Shown: piece after piece, positions 26,706 to 35,380 of the stretch
Layout: each line of letters starts with the position of its first letter
Numbering within the stretch: the first letter of the stretch is position 1
From: Paenibacillus harenae
GTDB lineage: Bacteria > Bacillota > Bacilli > Paenibacillales > Paenibacillaceae
DNA length: 64,000 nucleotides
Direction of reading: 5' to 3'
Assembly (NCBI RefSeq): GCF_030812415.1
Contig: NZ_JAUSST010000007.1
Location: 62,001-126,000 of the forward strand
Made by a program: the position numbers and the translations under genes
The notes under the pieces: generated by a model
The model's database searches: none
What the model was told of the DNA's origin: nothing
Seen by the model: only the letters and a program-made list of their open reading frames with translations

Positions 26706-28199
26706 TTAATCAAGATCGGGCGGGAAGCGGCGTTTCGTCGCTTGCTCGAATCCATAGGCGAGCCGGATTAACGTCGGCTCGCTATATGCCGTTCCCGCGA
26801 ATGCAATGCCGAAAGGCCCTCTCGTCGAGAAGCCGTTCGGATGACTGCAGCCGTTCTCGGACCAGCCCGCAGGAACGGTAATAAGCGGATAACCCGCTTT
26901 GGCAGCAGGATCCTGCTCGTCATGCATCGCCGGGAGCAGCAGCGCATCCAGCTGATGTTCCTTCAGCGCATAGTCGATTCCTCGCTCGCGAGCAAGCTCC
27001 TCTGTACGCGCCGCGCTTGCCAGATACGCGGGATCGTCTACCGATAAGGTCATCGATTCCGACCATTCCAAGACATCCTGACCGTATTTCAATGCGTCTG
27101 CCGCATGGTTGTTGTTAAAGGTGATCACATCCTGCAAATTGCGTACGGACACATCCGAGGTGACTGGCAACGTCGACAAATAATCATTCACGCCCTGCTT
27201 GAATTCGATTGCGAGCAGATTGTGATCCCACTCTGCGTTCTGGCATGGCAGCATCACGTTGTCAATAATCGTCGCGCCCTGATGCTTCAACTGTGCAATG
27301 GCCTGTTCCATAATCGCCAGTCTTTCTTCATCAAGAAGGCGATAGTAGAAACGGGGAACGCCGATACGCGCCTGCTTCAAGTACGTCGCATCCAAATACG
27401 GCGTATAATCCCGGATCGGCGTTCGATCGCCCTTGAGCATCGCCTTGTCCCCCGTATCGATTGCCGTTAATGCACCTAGCAAAATCGCGGCATCCGTCAC
27501 CGTACGCGCAATCGGACCTGCCGTGTCTTGTCTGTGCGAGATGGGTATGATGCCTGTACGGCTATGAAGTCCAACCGTCGGCTTGATGCCGACGACCATG
27601 TTCTGGCTCGCAGGCTCGATGATCGAGCTGTCCGTCTCCGTCCCGATAGCTGCCGCTGCCAGATTGGCCGCCACGGCAGCCGCCGAACCGGAGCTTGAGC
27701 CGCCAACGAATAGATCGACCGCACCGTACGGATTGAGCGTTTGTCCTCCTCTTGCGCTATAGCCCGACCACATGCCGCTAGCCATGAAGTTCGCCCATTC
27801 GGTCATATTCGTTTTGCCCAATAAGACAGCGCCAGCGAGTCGCAATTGCCCGGCTAACGGCGCATCCGCAGCGGCAAAGGAATTGGCCAGCGCCAATGCT
27901 CCTGCGCTTGTATGCATCCGGTCCTTCGTTGCGATATTATCCTTTAGCAGAATCGGAATGCCATGCAACCGGCCTCTGCTCCCTTTCTTGCCTCGCTCTT
28001 CGTCCAGCTCTCTGGCAATATCCAGCGCGTCCGGATTCAATTCAAGCACCGACCTCAGCTTGCCGTCATACTTTTGTATCCGATTCATATAGGTTTGCGT
28101 CAGCTGCTCCGAGCTTAGCCATCCGTTATCCATAGCAAGCTGCATGCTCCCGATATCCGCTTCGACAATCCATTGTTCCAACTCAGCAATCATGTTCAT
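26706..28199 (-). CDS. Amidase signature family enzyme
   Basis: About 497 residues with the complete Ser-cisSer-Lys triad regions: Lys in IPILLKDNIAT, and the Gly/Ser-rich block GGSSSGSAAAVAAN with the following GTETDSSIIEPA. It has the full family length but no GatA partners nearby, so it is a stand-alone amidase that hydrolyses an unidentified amide in the cytoplasm. The preferred ATG at 28199 follows AGAGGA; an ATG three codons earlier is possible. It converges with the KAS III operon, 17 bases apart. Confidence 0.88.
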   Translation of the reverse strand: MNMIAELEQWIVEADIGSMQLAMDNGWLSSEQLTQTYMNRIQKYDGKLRSVLELNPDALDIARELDEERGKKGSRGRLHGIPILLKDNIATKDRMHTSAGALALANSFAAADAPLAGQLRLAGAVLLGKTNMTEWANFMASGMWSGYSARGGQTLNPYGAVDLFVGGSSSGSAAAVAANLAAAAIGTETDSSIIEPASQNMVVGIKPTVGLHSRTGIIPISHRQDTAGPIARTVTDAAILLGALTAIDTGDKAMLKGDRTPIRDYTPYLDATYLKQARIGVPRFYYRLLDEERLAIMEQAIAQLKHQGATIIDNVMLPCQNAEWDHNLLAIEFKQGVNDYLSTLPVTSDVSVRNLQDVITFNNNHAADALKYGQDVLEWSESMTLSVDDPAYLASAARTEELARERGIDYALKEHQLDALLLPAMHDEQDPAAKAGYPLITVPAGWSENGCSHPNGFSTRGPFGIAFAGTAYSEPTLIRLAYGFEQATKRRFPPDLD

Positions 28200-28290
28200 A
28201 AGAAGCATCCTCTCCCGACTCTACTTTCATAATCATAGAAAATAGAATGTACGAAAGGAAAGATAAATTTCGATTCAAAATAAACTTTAC

Positions 28291-28755
28291 TCACAAGAGA
28301 ACCAATACGGCGAGAAAGACCGTCATAACAACCGAGATAACGCTGGAAAACGGCCATAGCCGATTAAAGCGATAAGCGCAGCTCGAGACGCCGTAATAGA
28401 TACTGGCACACGCTATTCCAATCAGACTGGCCACCATCGAGAATAAGTGAAATCCGCCCAACAGCACTACGAATGGCAAAGTGCCACCAACCAGATAGAG
28501 TGGGATCTTGATGAAAATGTGATCTTCCGGGTTCGTCTTGCGCGTCAGATAATCGACGAGGATAGAAAATAGCGGTGCATAGCCGTAGTAAAAAATCCAA
28601 TAGTGCGGAACTTTGGCCGTCTCCGGCCAATGACCGACGTGGCGGAATCCGTCAAGAATAAGAATAGTTGCCAGATACAGCACCCCTGAGCCTATCAGCT
28701 TCGAAGCTGCATAGGGAGTTGCCTGTTTCCAGTTCCATGTCTGAAACATATTCAT
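28291..28755 (-). CDS. Small four-segment membrane protein, unknown
   Basis: 154 residues with four hydrophobic segments (about 19-35, 52-68, 84-108, 132-153) and loops with HWPETAKVPHYW. The start follows GAGAGGAG. It stands alone between the amidase and the mhqD-like gene. I do not recognise the family. Confidence 0.7.
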   Translation of the reverse strand: MNMFQTWNWKQATPYAASKLIGSGVLYLATILILDGFRHVGHWPETAKVPHYWIFYYGYAPLFSILVDYLTRKTNPEDHIFIKIPLYLVGGTLPFVVLLGGFHLFSMVASLIGIACASIYYGVSSCAYRFNRLWPFSSVISVVMTVFLAVLVLL

Positions 28756-28862
28756 TCTCCTCTCAAGGTTACGAAGCTACTCTTATACGCTCAGCATAAA
28801 CCCTAAGAGCAGAAGGCAGCAGTTCTATCTTTTGTAGAACCGCCCTTTCAGACGGCAAATAA

Positions 28863-28892
28863 CCCGATGCTCTCCGTCAACATCGGGCTACC
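28863..28892 (-). terminator. Probable terminator of the mhq-like operon
   Basis: Arms CCCGATG and CATCGGG lie just beyond the mhqD-like stop. On the minus strand they are followed by the short T-rich tail TTATTT. Confidence 0.6.
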
Positions 28893-28913
28893 TGCTTAGC
28901 GCACGCTATTTAG

Positions 28914-29528
28914 TTAATTAAAGACATAGTTCGTATTGAACCACTTAACCGCTTCCAGCACTTCGCCCCGCGTTAACTGATGACCGTAGCTTTCCCAGTG
29001 CAGCGTTACGTCAGCCGATGCGCCTTCAAGTAAGGCACTCAAGTCCGTCGTCTCGTTCGGCGGGCAGATCGGATCGTTGTCACCGGCGCCGATGAAGACC
29101 GCAGTTCCGCCCAGATTGGGCAGTGTTATGCCTCTTCGCGGCACCATGGGATGGAATAAAATCGCGCCATTCAGAACATTCTCGTAGTGGAAAAGCAGGC
29201 TGCCCGCAATGTTCGCGCCATTCGAATAGCCGACAGCGATTACGTTGTTTCGGTCGAACTTGTACTGCTCCGCGCTCTCGTCCACAAAAGTCTTCAGCTC
29301 CTCCGTGCGGAAGATCAAGTCTTCCTCGTCGAAGATGCCTTCCGCCAGTCGGCGGAAGAACCGCGCATGGCCGTTCTCGGATACATTGCCCTTAACGCCC
29401 AGCAGCGATGAACCGGGAGAGATCATCCGCCCGATGCCGAGCAAATCCTGTTCGCTCCCCCCCGTTCCATGAAGCAGCAGCAATGTCGGCGCTTTCGGAT
29501 TGTCGCCTTGCTCGAAAATATGTTTCAT
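28914..29528 (-). CDS. mhqD: MhqD-like carboxylesterase / alpha-beta hydrolase
   Basis: 204 residues of the phospholipase/carboxylesterase group: oxyanion motif LLLLHGTGG (about 17-25), nucleophile elbow GYSNGANIA, Asp in GAGDNDPICP, and the last His in SYGHQLTRGE. In Bacillus subtilis MhqD is co-regulated with the ring-cleaving dioxygenase MhqO and removes quinone-type electrophiles or their products. Here it directly follows mhqO in the same direction. The ATG at 29528 follows AGGTG with eight bases spacing. Confidence 0.85.
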   Translation of the reverse strand: MKHIFEQGDNPKAPTLLLLHGTGGSEQDLLGIGRMISPGSSLLGVKGNVSENGHARFFRRLAEGIFDEEDLIFRTEELKTFVDESAEQYKFDRNNVIAVGYSNGANIAGSLLFHYENVLNGAILFHPMVPRRGITLPNLGGTAVFIGAGDNDPICPPNETTDLSALLEGASADVTLHWESYGHQLTRGEVLEAVKWFNTNYVFN

Positions 29529-29574
29529 ACTCCTCACACCTTTCTATTTTCTCAATAACCGAATCGGATAAACG

Positions 29575-30549
29575 TTATTTAATCGGCGTGCTCAACGGCT
29601 GCAAGCCTGCTTCAATCTGTGCTCTTCTGCCTTCCAGGAATGGAGGCAAAGAGAGCGACTCGCCAAGGTGGTGAATATCCTCGTCCGTATCGAAGCCCGG
29701 TCCATCGGTCGCCAGCTCGAACAAGATGCCGTTTGGCTCACGGAAGTAAAGCGAACGGAAGTAGAACCGGTCCACGAAGCCCGAATTCGGAATTCGTACG
29801 CCGCGGATATGTTCAATCCATTCGCGCAGCTCATCGTCGTTATCGACGCGGAACGCAACGTGATGGACGCCGCCGACGCCTTGCACCTCGCGAGGCAGAT
29901 CGTTCCGCTCTTCGATGTGGATCTCCGCGCCGCTGCCGCCTTCTCCTGTCTCATAGACGGCAATATCCTTCTGGCCTGCGATCGTCGAAGCATATTGGCC
30001 TTTTTGGCGGAAGCCCATAAGCTGTGTCAGTACAAGAGCGGTCTGTTCCGCATTATGGACTGTCAATTGAACGGGACCAAGACCCGTAATGCCATAGGGT
30101 GCGGGAACGGGGCTTTTTGCCCACGGAATGCCCGCTGCGACGCCAACGTTGCTCTCGTCGGATACGAGCACGAGGCGCTGCCGTTCGAAGTCGCGGAAGG
30201 CAATCGTCTGCCGTCCGGCGCGTTCGATTATGTCGTCATGCTCGACGCCGAATTCGGCGAACCGCTCTTTCCAATACGTCAACGCCGCATCGCTTGGCAC
30301 CCGTAGGGATGTTGTAGAGATGCTGCTCAAGCCCTCGCGGTTCTGCGGTGCGCCAGGAAATTCGAAGAACGTCAGTTCCGTACCCGGGTTGCCCTTCTCG
30401 TCTCCGTAGAACAAGTGGTACACCGATGTGTCGTCCTGGTTGACGGTTTTTTTCACAAGGCGAAGACCCAATATTCTTGTATAAAAATCGAAGTTAGCGG
30501 ACCCTTTGCCGGTAATCGCGGATACGTGATGGATACCTTTTAATTGCAT
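29575..30549 (-). CDS. mhqO: Ring-cleaving dioxygenase, MhqO-like (VOC family)
   Basis: 324 residues, two VOC halves. The N-terminal GIHHVSAITG and the C-terminal GGVHHVAFRVDNDDELREW give the metal-binding His residues, and ILFELATDGPGF supplies the Glu. The length and the YTRILGLRLVKKTVNQDDTS block are those of MhqO/YkcA-type extradiol dioxygenases that open hydroquinone rings. The ATG at 30549 follows GGGAGG. It lies between the MarR gene and mhqD, so the three form a quinone-detoxification operon. Confidence 0.9.
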   Translation of the reverse strand: MQLKGIHHVSAITGKGSANFDFYTRILGLRLVKKTVNQDDTSVYHLFYGDEKGNPGTELTFFEFPGAPQNREGLSSISTTSLRVPSDAALTYWKERFAEFGVEHDDIIERAGRQTIAFRDFERQRLVLVSDESNVGVAAGIPWAKSPVPAPYGITGLGPVQLTVHNAEQTALVLTQLMGFRQKGQYASTIAGQKDIAVYETGEGGSGAEIHIEERNDLPREVQGVGGVHHVAFRVDNDDELREWIEHIRGVRIPNSGFVDRFYFRSLYFREPNGILFELATDGPGFDTDEDIHHLGESLSLPPFLEGRRAQIEAGLQPLSTPIK

Positions 30550-30575
30550 GTGATGACCTCCCAAAATGGTTTTGA

Positions 30576-31019
30576 TTACTTCTGAATTTTTCTTAGCAGT
30601 CGAACGAGCTGTTTCTTCTCATCCCGGCTCAACGCATCGAATTGCGAGACTTGAAACGTTTCTTGCTTAGGAACGACTTGAGCGTATAATGCCTTACCTT
30701 TGTTAGTCAGCGATACCAGCTTGATCTTCCATTGCTGCTCGCGAGTTATAAGCCCTTGCTCCTCCAGCTTCGCCAGAAGCTGCGTAATATTTCCCTTGGT
30801 GACAAAGAGCTTATCCGCAAGCTGTTGCTGCGTCAACTTTCCTTGCTCGCCGATCTGCGCGATCACATCGAACTGGGCAACCGTCAAATCCCATTTTTTC
30901 AAATGCTGCTGCGTCTCGCGAACGTTGCGGCCGTATACCCGGGACAAGCGGTACCAGATCAACAAGCCTAATCGTTCGTCTTGCTTGCTGTAATCAGACA
31001 TTGTGTCGTTTGGCTCCAA
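30576..31019 (-). CDS. mhqR: MarR family regulator, MhqR-like
   Basis: About 147 residues with the MarR winged helix (DLTVAQFDVIAQIGEQG, then LTQQQLADKLFVTKGNITQL and LEEQGLITREQ). The best start is TTG at 31019, five bases after GAGGTG; an upstream ATG at 31043 would lie at the transcription start and has no ribosome site. It precedes mhqO and mhqD on one transcript and overlaps a palindromic operator in its own promoter. The likely role is repression of the operon until quinones or similar electrophiles inactivate it. The name rests on gene order as well as sequence. Confidence 0.8.
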   Translation of the reverse strand: MEPNDTMSDYSKQDERLGLLIWYRLSRVYGRNVRETQQHLKKWDLTVAQFDVIAQIGEQGKLTQQQLADKLFVTKGNITQLLAKLEEQGLITREQQWKIKLVSLTNKGKALYAQVVPKQETFQVSQFDALSRDEKKQLVRLLRKIQK

Positions 31020-31048
31020 CTTATCACCTCGTTTCTTCTTCATGTAGT

Positions 31049-31078
31049 CAGTTTAGATCTAAACTGATAAAATGTCAA
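31049..31078 (-). promoter_or_regulatory. Promoter with overlapping 18-bp palindromic operator
   Basis: On the minus strand TTGACA (31073-31078) and TAAACT (31050-31055) are 17 bases apart. The perfect palindrome CAGTTTAGATCTAAACTG covers 31049-31066, i.e. the -10 box and half of the spacer. A MarR repressor bound here would block polymerase. Confidence 0.8.
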
Positions 31079-31237
31079 CAGTTTAACTTTTCATACGCAT
31101 TTCTTACTTTAGACTTAAGACTAGGGCGGAGTTTAGGCTCGTATGGTAATATAAGCGGATAGCTTATCCGACTTAAGCGGCATACTTATAATGCCTATAT
31201 TTCCGATATTTCTTGCTTACACTGAAGGAGAACAACG

Positions 31238-31867
31238 ATGATCGAACGTACTTCCTATACGCCCGGCAGCTTGCCGCAGCCGCCGCTTCCGGTCAACCGG
31301 AAGTCCTCAAGCAGGCGCAGACGCAATCAGGCGCTTATTTTCATTATTGCCTTCCTTGTTGCAGCCACAGCATGGAAGCTGTTTGAGCGATCGGGCTCAG
31401 AGCTGCCTTTCTCGCCAGAAATAAATGTGCCTCCCGTTACGGAATTGCATCCGATAGTAGCGGCCAAGCAGCAAGAACTAATCGCGCAAACTTCCGAAGC
31501 CGGCATCACGATCCTGATTACGGACGGCTTCCGATCCACCGAGGAACAGAACGGACTGTATGAACAAGGCAGATCGACGGACGGTCCCGTCGTAACGCAG
31601 GTTCGCGGCGGACATTCCTACCATAATTATGGCCTTGCGATCGACTTCGCGCTTCGAACGAAGGATGGCGAAGTCGTATGGGATATGAAATACGATGGAA
31701 ACGGGAATAGTAAAGCCGACTGGTTGGAGGTCGTAGCGATAGCGAAGAAGCTTGGCTTCTCATGGGGAGGAGATTGGGAAGGCTTCAAGGATTATCCGCA
31801 TCTTCAAATGGACTTCGGTTATTCCATCCGGGAACTGCTGCGGGGCAAGCGGCCGCCTATGGAATAA
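31238..31867 (+). CDS. Membrane-anchored M15 peptidase (VanY/CwlK-like)
   Basis: 209 residues. A basic head (SSSRRRRN) precedes one membrane segment (about 31-47). The catalytic domain has TDGFRSTEEQNGLYEQGR, the zinc motif SYHNYGLAIDF (H129, D136) and the last ligand H188 in YPHLQMDFG. This fits peptidoglycan L,D- or D,D-peptidases of family M15; the GxRS and SxHxxGxAxD pattern is closest to L-alanyl-D-glutamate peptidases such as CwlK. It acts outside the membrane in wall turnover. The start follows AAGGAG. Confidence 0.85.
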   Translation: MIERTSYTPGSLPQPPLPVNRKSSSRRRRNQALIFIIAFLVAATAWKLFERSGSELPFSPEINVPPVTELHPIVAAKQQELIAQTSEAGITILITDGFRSTEEQNGLYEQGRSTDGPVVTQVRGGHSYHNYGLAIDFALRTKDGEVVWDMKYDGNGNSKADWLEVVAIAKKLGFSWGGDWEGFKDYPHLQMDFGYSIRELLRGKRPPME

Positions 31868-31913
31868 TACAACAATACGCTCCATTGAGCCAAGCATCCG
31901 CCTCGGACATGGT

Positions 31914-32112
31914 CACTTTGCTTTGTTAGCGCGTATTTGCTTTTTCACACTCGCCGCTCATGCGGCTTTGGCGCTGTAAGGACCTATGTGCTCTTACAGC
32001 ACCAGTACTCCGCCTACTACGCGTTCACTTTGCTCTGTAAGCGCGTATTTTGCTCTTTCACGCTCGCTGCTTATGCGGCTTTGATGCTGTAAGAACCTAT
32101 GTGCTCTCAGCG
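31914..32112. repeat. Two-copy direct repeat in an intergenic region
   Basis: Copy 1 (31914-32000) and copy 2 (32026-32112) are about 85 bases long and offset by 112. Both run CACTTTGCT, TGT(T/A)AGCGCGTATTT, GCTCATGCGGCTTT or GCTTATGCGGCTTT, GCTGTAAG(G/A)ACCTATGTGCTCT. They differ at scattered positions. No open frame spans them. They fill most of the roughly 320 bases between the peptidase gene and the monooxygenase gene. Confidence 0.75.
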
Positions 32113-32138
32113 TCATCAATCGAACCCATAAGACATAA

Positions 32139-32180
32139 GAAAGGAGCTGCTTCCCATATCCCCGGGGAACAGCTCCTTTC
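32139..32180. terminator. Terminator, probably bidirectional
   Basis: Arms AAAGGAGCTG and CAGCTCCTTT with a loop containing CCCCGGGG. It lies just past the stop of the minus-strand monooxygenase gene and beyond the plus-strand peptidase. Confidence 0.75.
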
Positions 32181-32187
32181 CTTTCTA

Positions 32188-33225
32188 TTAGATCAAGCTT
32201 GACACTAACTCATAAGATCGCAGTCTGGCTTGATGATCATAAATATGCGCTGCTATCATAATCTCATCCGCACCAGTCGCTTCAATGAACGCCTGGAGCT
32301 TCTGCTTAACCGTATCGGGACTTCCGACTATGGATGATCCAAGCTGCTGCTGGATAGCTGCTTTTTCTTGCTCGCTCCATACCTCATCCATATTGTCGAC
32401 GGGCGGCTTAAGCGGACCTGGACGATTGCGGATGAAGGACAGGAACAGCTGCTGCATGGACGTCGAGAGACGAATCGCTTCCTCGTCCGTATCGGCGGCG
32501 ATTACGTTAACCGCCACCATGCCATGCGGCTTCTCAAGCACGTCTGAAGGCTGGAAGCTGCTGCGGTACAGGTTCATCGCCGGAACCGTGAAGGCCGGGG
32601 AGAAATGTCCGGCGAAAGCGAACGGCAGACCGAGCTGTCCGGCAAGATTCGCACTGAAGTCGCTGGAGCCGAGCAGCCAGATCGGTATATTCTGGCCTTC
32701 GCCAGGAATGGCTCTTACGCCCCGATTAAGCTCAGAACCTTCCGGCTCCAGGAAGGCCCGCAGTTCCTCAAGTTGGTCGGGGAAGTCAAGACCGTTGCCG
32801 CGACGGCCTCCGCGTAGCGCAGCCGCCGTCAGTTGATCGGTACCCGGCGCTCTGCCAAGGCCAAGATCGATGCGCCCGGGAAATAAAGCCTCAAGGGTAC
32901 CGAATTGCTCGGCGATGACTAGAGGAGCATGGTTAGGCAGCATAATGCCGCCCGCCCCTACGCGTATCTTCGACGTTCCAGCCGCTACATGGCCGATCAC
33001 GACTGAGGTTGCCGAACTTGCGATACTCGGCGAATTGTGATGCTCGGCAAGCCAATAGCGGTTATAGCCCCACTGTTCCGCATGACGGGCAAGGTCCAGC
33101 GTATTATGAAGAGACTCCGCTACCGTACCCCCTTCTATAATCGGAGAGACGTCCAATACGGACAGCGGGATGGATTTTCCTTGAACTTGAACTTGAGCTT
33201 GAGCTTGTTCATCAATTTCGGACAT
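32188..33225 (-). CDS. LLM-class flavin-dependent oxidoreductase
   Basis: 345 residues of the bacterial luciferase-like monooxygenase family: [10 protein letters not shown] at the start, [12 protein letters not shown] (about 53-64), [20 protein letters not shown] and [13 protein letters not shown], all conserved flavin-pocket blocks of the single-subunit group. A Gln/Ala/Val-rich lead of about 15 residues precedes the fold. It probably uses reduced FMN on an unknown substrate. The start follows AGGTG. Its upstream region carries the same 23-bp operator as the Rrf2 gene behind it, so the regulator probably controls it. Confidence 0.87.
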   Translation of the reverse strand: MSEIDEQAQAQVQVQGKSIPLSVLDVSPIIEGGTVAESLHNTLDLARHAEQWGYNRYWLAEHHNSPSIASSATSVVIGHVAAGTSKIRVGAGGIMLPNHAPLVIAEQFGTLEALFPGRIDLGLGRAPGTDQLTAAALRGGRRGNGLDFPDQLEELRAFLEPEGSELNRGVRAIPGEGQNIPIWLLGSSDFSANLAGQLGLPFAFAGHFSPAFTVPAMNLYRSSFQPSDVLEKPHGMVAVNVIAADTDEEAIRLSTSMQQLFLSFIRNRPGPLKPPVDNMDEVWSEQEKAAIQQQLGSSIVGSPDTVKQKLQAFIEATGADEIMIAAHIYDHQARLRSYELVSSLI

Positions 33226-33267
33226 GCTTTCACCTGCTTTATTGTAGTGGTTGATGCCATTCCATTA

Positions 33268-33290
33268 ACTGTATGAAATAAAAATACATT
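33268..33290 (-). promoter_or_regulatory. Rrf2-type operator upstream of the monooxygenase gene
   Basis: ACTGTA followed by TGAAATAAAAA and TACATT, nearly the same as the palindrome at 33821-33843 (ACTGTA, TGAAATAGAAT, TACAGT). The shared left half and spacer extend outward as ATTAACTGTATGAAATA. Confidence 0.7.
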
Positions 33291-33321
33291 ATAGTTAGGA
33301 GTAGACGATAACCGAATACGG

Positions 33322-33795
33322 TTATGTCTGCTCCAGTTGCACTTGGTGCGACTGCTGCGATATCTTCTTCTGATTCTGCTGACAAAGCCGGATTCGATCA
33401 AGAACGGAATGAATCGTATTTTGTTCCAAATACGACACGTAATACTGCTCCGCTTCGTGGAAGAAATGATCCATCACGCCTTCAATATTGGCGGACACGA
33501 GACATTCCTCGTCCGGATTACCGGAGCACCAGTGGGGCTTAAGCGTGCCACCGCCGAATGCTTTGTATACTTCCGCAAGAGTGACCCGTTGCGGCTCGCA
33601 ATTCAGAATATAGCCTCCGCCGACGCCTTCCTTCGTGCTTACATATCCATGCTTGCGCAAGATGCCCATAATTTTGCGAATACGGGTCGGATTCGTCGAT
33701 ACATTCCGCGCAATCGTCTCGCTGCTCGCCATATGCTCAGGCAAGTAAGCCAGCAGCACAAGGCTGTGAACAGCGACTGTAAATTCACTATTCAT
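33322..33795 (-). CDS. Rrf2 family transcriptional regulator
   Basis: 157 residues with the Rrf2 winged helix (VAVHSLVLLAYLP, then ETIARNVSTNPTRIRKIMGIL and GYVSTKEGVGGGYIL). Two cysteines (HWCSGNPDEECLV) sit in the sensor loop but not in the three-Cys cluster pattern of Fe-S members, so thiol oxidation or a non-cluster signal is more likely, as in YwnA/HypR-like proteins. The start follows AGGAGG at a spacing of about 10. The operator in its own promoter suggests autoregulation. Confidence 0.85.
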   Translation of the reverse strand: MNSEFTVAVHSLVLLAYLPEHMASSETIARNVSTNPTRIRKIMGILRKHGYVSTKEGVGGGYILNCEPQRVTLAEVYKAFGGGTLKPHWCSGNPDEECLVSANIEGVMDHFFHEAEQYYVSYLEQNTIHSVLDRIRLCQQNQKKISQQSHQVQLEQT

Positions 33796-33820
33796 CGATG
33801 CAACGCCTCCTATGAAGGAT

Positions 33821-33843
33821 ACTGTAATTCTATTTCATACAGT
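33821..33843. promoter_or_regulatory. Palindromic Rrf2-type operator upstream of the regulator
   Basis: Arms ACTGTA and TACAGT are separated by 11 bases. A near copy lies upstream of the monooxygenase gene at 33268-33290. Confidence 0.75.
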
Positions 33844-33934
33844 TAATGAAGTCAAATATTTTTGAACTGTTAGCCAGGGCCGCCAATCACATGAATTCCT
33901 GCAGCGGTAATTGACGCCCCCTTGCCGCTACATA

Positions 33935-34333
33935 TTACTCCGGCTGCTGCCACACCTGAAATTTGTTCCCGTCCGGGTCCTTGAAAGTAAGCTGATGTCC
34001 GCAGCTCCCTTCATCGCGCACCTCGGCCTCTAGCCACAAACCTGCTTGGAGCAAAGATTTATACAGCTTCTGAATATCATCCGTCTCGAAGCAGATCGGG
34101 AACATCTCGAAATGGTCGCCATCCACCGTCCAGCCTGTCGTTGGAAACGTCAGCGGAGTCATGTCCGGACTAGGGAGGAGGAACAACCATCCGCCATCGC
34201 CCATTATCATAATCGCCCCTTTGCCTGGTTCTACCTCTGAGCGGAGCCCCATACCGAGTACCTCTACATACCACCTTGCCGATCTCTCCACATCCGATAC
34301 CGGGACGTACGCGCATTCGATCCGTTTAATCAT
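33935..34333 (-). CDS. VOC (glyoxalase/bleomycin-resistance) family protein
   Basis: 132 residues of a single VOC module: AYVPVSDVERSARWYVEVLG at the start, a middle FEMFPICFETDDIQKLYKSL, and LTFKDPDGNKFQVWQ at the end. No substrate can be named. The start follows GGAGGAG. It follows the BtrH-like gene by about 20 bases and is probably the last gene of the sigma-factor operon. Confidence 0.85.
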   Translation of the reverse strand: MIKRIECAYVPVSDVERSARWYVEVLGMGLRSEVEPGKGAIMIMGDGGWLFLLPSPDMTPLTFPTTGWTVDGDHFEMFPICFETDDIQKLYKSLLQAGLWLEAEVRDEGSCGHQLTFKDPDGNKFQVWQQPE

Positions 34334-34352
34334 AACAAGTCTCTCCTCCTAA

Positions 34353-35351
34353 TCAGTTCACCCAAGTCTCCGAATGATATTCTTTCATAAAATGAAGCAG
34401 GCGCTCCAATATCTCGACGCCTCGCGTCTCCGCTTCTTGTGCCTGCTTCAATAATGCGATAGCCTTATCCGCCGTCTCCCCATCATTCGGAATTCCTCCC
34501 TCGGGAAAAGGAAACAGCTCCCTCAACTCGCCTAGCGCCTCCGCGACGGTACTATAACAGAGAGCTGCTTCACCCGCATGCTTGCGTACATTCCGCTCCA
34601 CCACGTTGCCGCTGTCCCAGCGAAACGCCATGTCCTGCAAAAACCGGGCCGCATGCTCCCGTGCGTCTGCGATAACTTCCGTGTTATAGGCATGACCATA
34701 ACCATCCGCGCTCCGCCGCTCGAGTACGGATATCCAAGCGTCGTATCCGGCAAGCCCCTGCACGAATTTGCCTTCGAATATATGCATCCACTCTCGGCCC
34801 CTTGCATGCTGAACAATCATATCGAGCGCCATTCTAAGCATTTCGTATTTGGAATGCGGCAAGCTCTCGCTAATCGTCGTCACGAACAGCAAGTCAATCT
34901 TCGGGTCGGCGAACTCTGAATAGGAGATCGTTCCGTCCTTGGATACATCCTTCGCGTAAAACAACTGCTGATCGTCGTCATAGCCGTAGATCAAGCCGAA
35001 CTCGGGAATGAACAGATCAAAGGCGATCGCAGGCACGCCTCGGTCAATCGATTGCTGGACGAGCGCGATCGTCCTCTCCACCTTATCCGGGGTGAGCGGC
35101 GCCATCGGATCGGCCAAGCAGCTCGTAAAGCCGAGATTGCACAAGTTTCGCCGCAGTATGTATCCCCCGGGAAAAGAGGTCGGGGCCGCGATATGCATCG
35201 TATCCCTATCGATGTTCATTCGGAAAGCATGGCCCGTATATCCCATGACATCGGATAACGTCAAATGCTTCTTATCGGTATAGCTGACAGCTCCATGGAT
35301 CGCGCTTGCAGCGGAAGTCCATGTCTTCGCCCAGTCCTTCTCCATTGTCAT
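34353..35351 (-). CDS. Unknown protein resembling the BtrH N-terminal fold
   Basis: 332 residues, cytoplasmic. The first half resembles the BtrH/DUF4872-type papain-like fold in outline: ..SDVMGYTGHAFRMNID, VQQSIDRGVPAIAFDLFIPE and GLIYGYDDDQQLFYAKDV. The second half is helical (EALGELRELFPFPEGG, LLKQAQEAETRGVEILERLL). A clear catalytic Cys is not evident, so it may be a binding relative. It starts within 30 bases of the sigma-factor stop. ATG at 35351 or 35345 are both possible. The family assignment is tentative. Confidence 0.5.
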   Translation of the reverse strand: MTMEKDWAKTWTSAASAIHGAVSYTDKKHLTLSDVMGYTGHAFRMNIDRDTMHIAAPTSFPGGYILRRNLCNLGFTSCLADPMAPLTPDKVERTIALVQQSIDRGVPAIAFDLFIPEFGLIYGYDDDQQLFYAKDVSKDGTISYSEFADPKIDLLFVTTISESLPHSKYEMLRMALDMIVQHARGREWMHIFEGKFVQGLAGYDAWISVLERRSADGYGHAYNTEVIADAREHAARFLQDMAFRWDSGNVVERNVRKHAGEAALCYSTVAEALGELRELFPFPEGGIPNDGETADKAIALLKQAQEAETRGVEILERLLHFMKEYHSETWVN

Positions 35352-35380
35352 CCTTCTTCCTTCTCTGTTCTATGAGCCTT

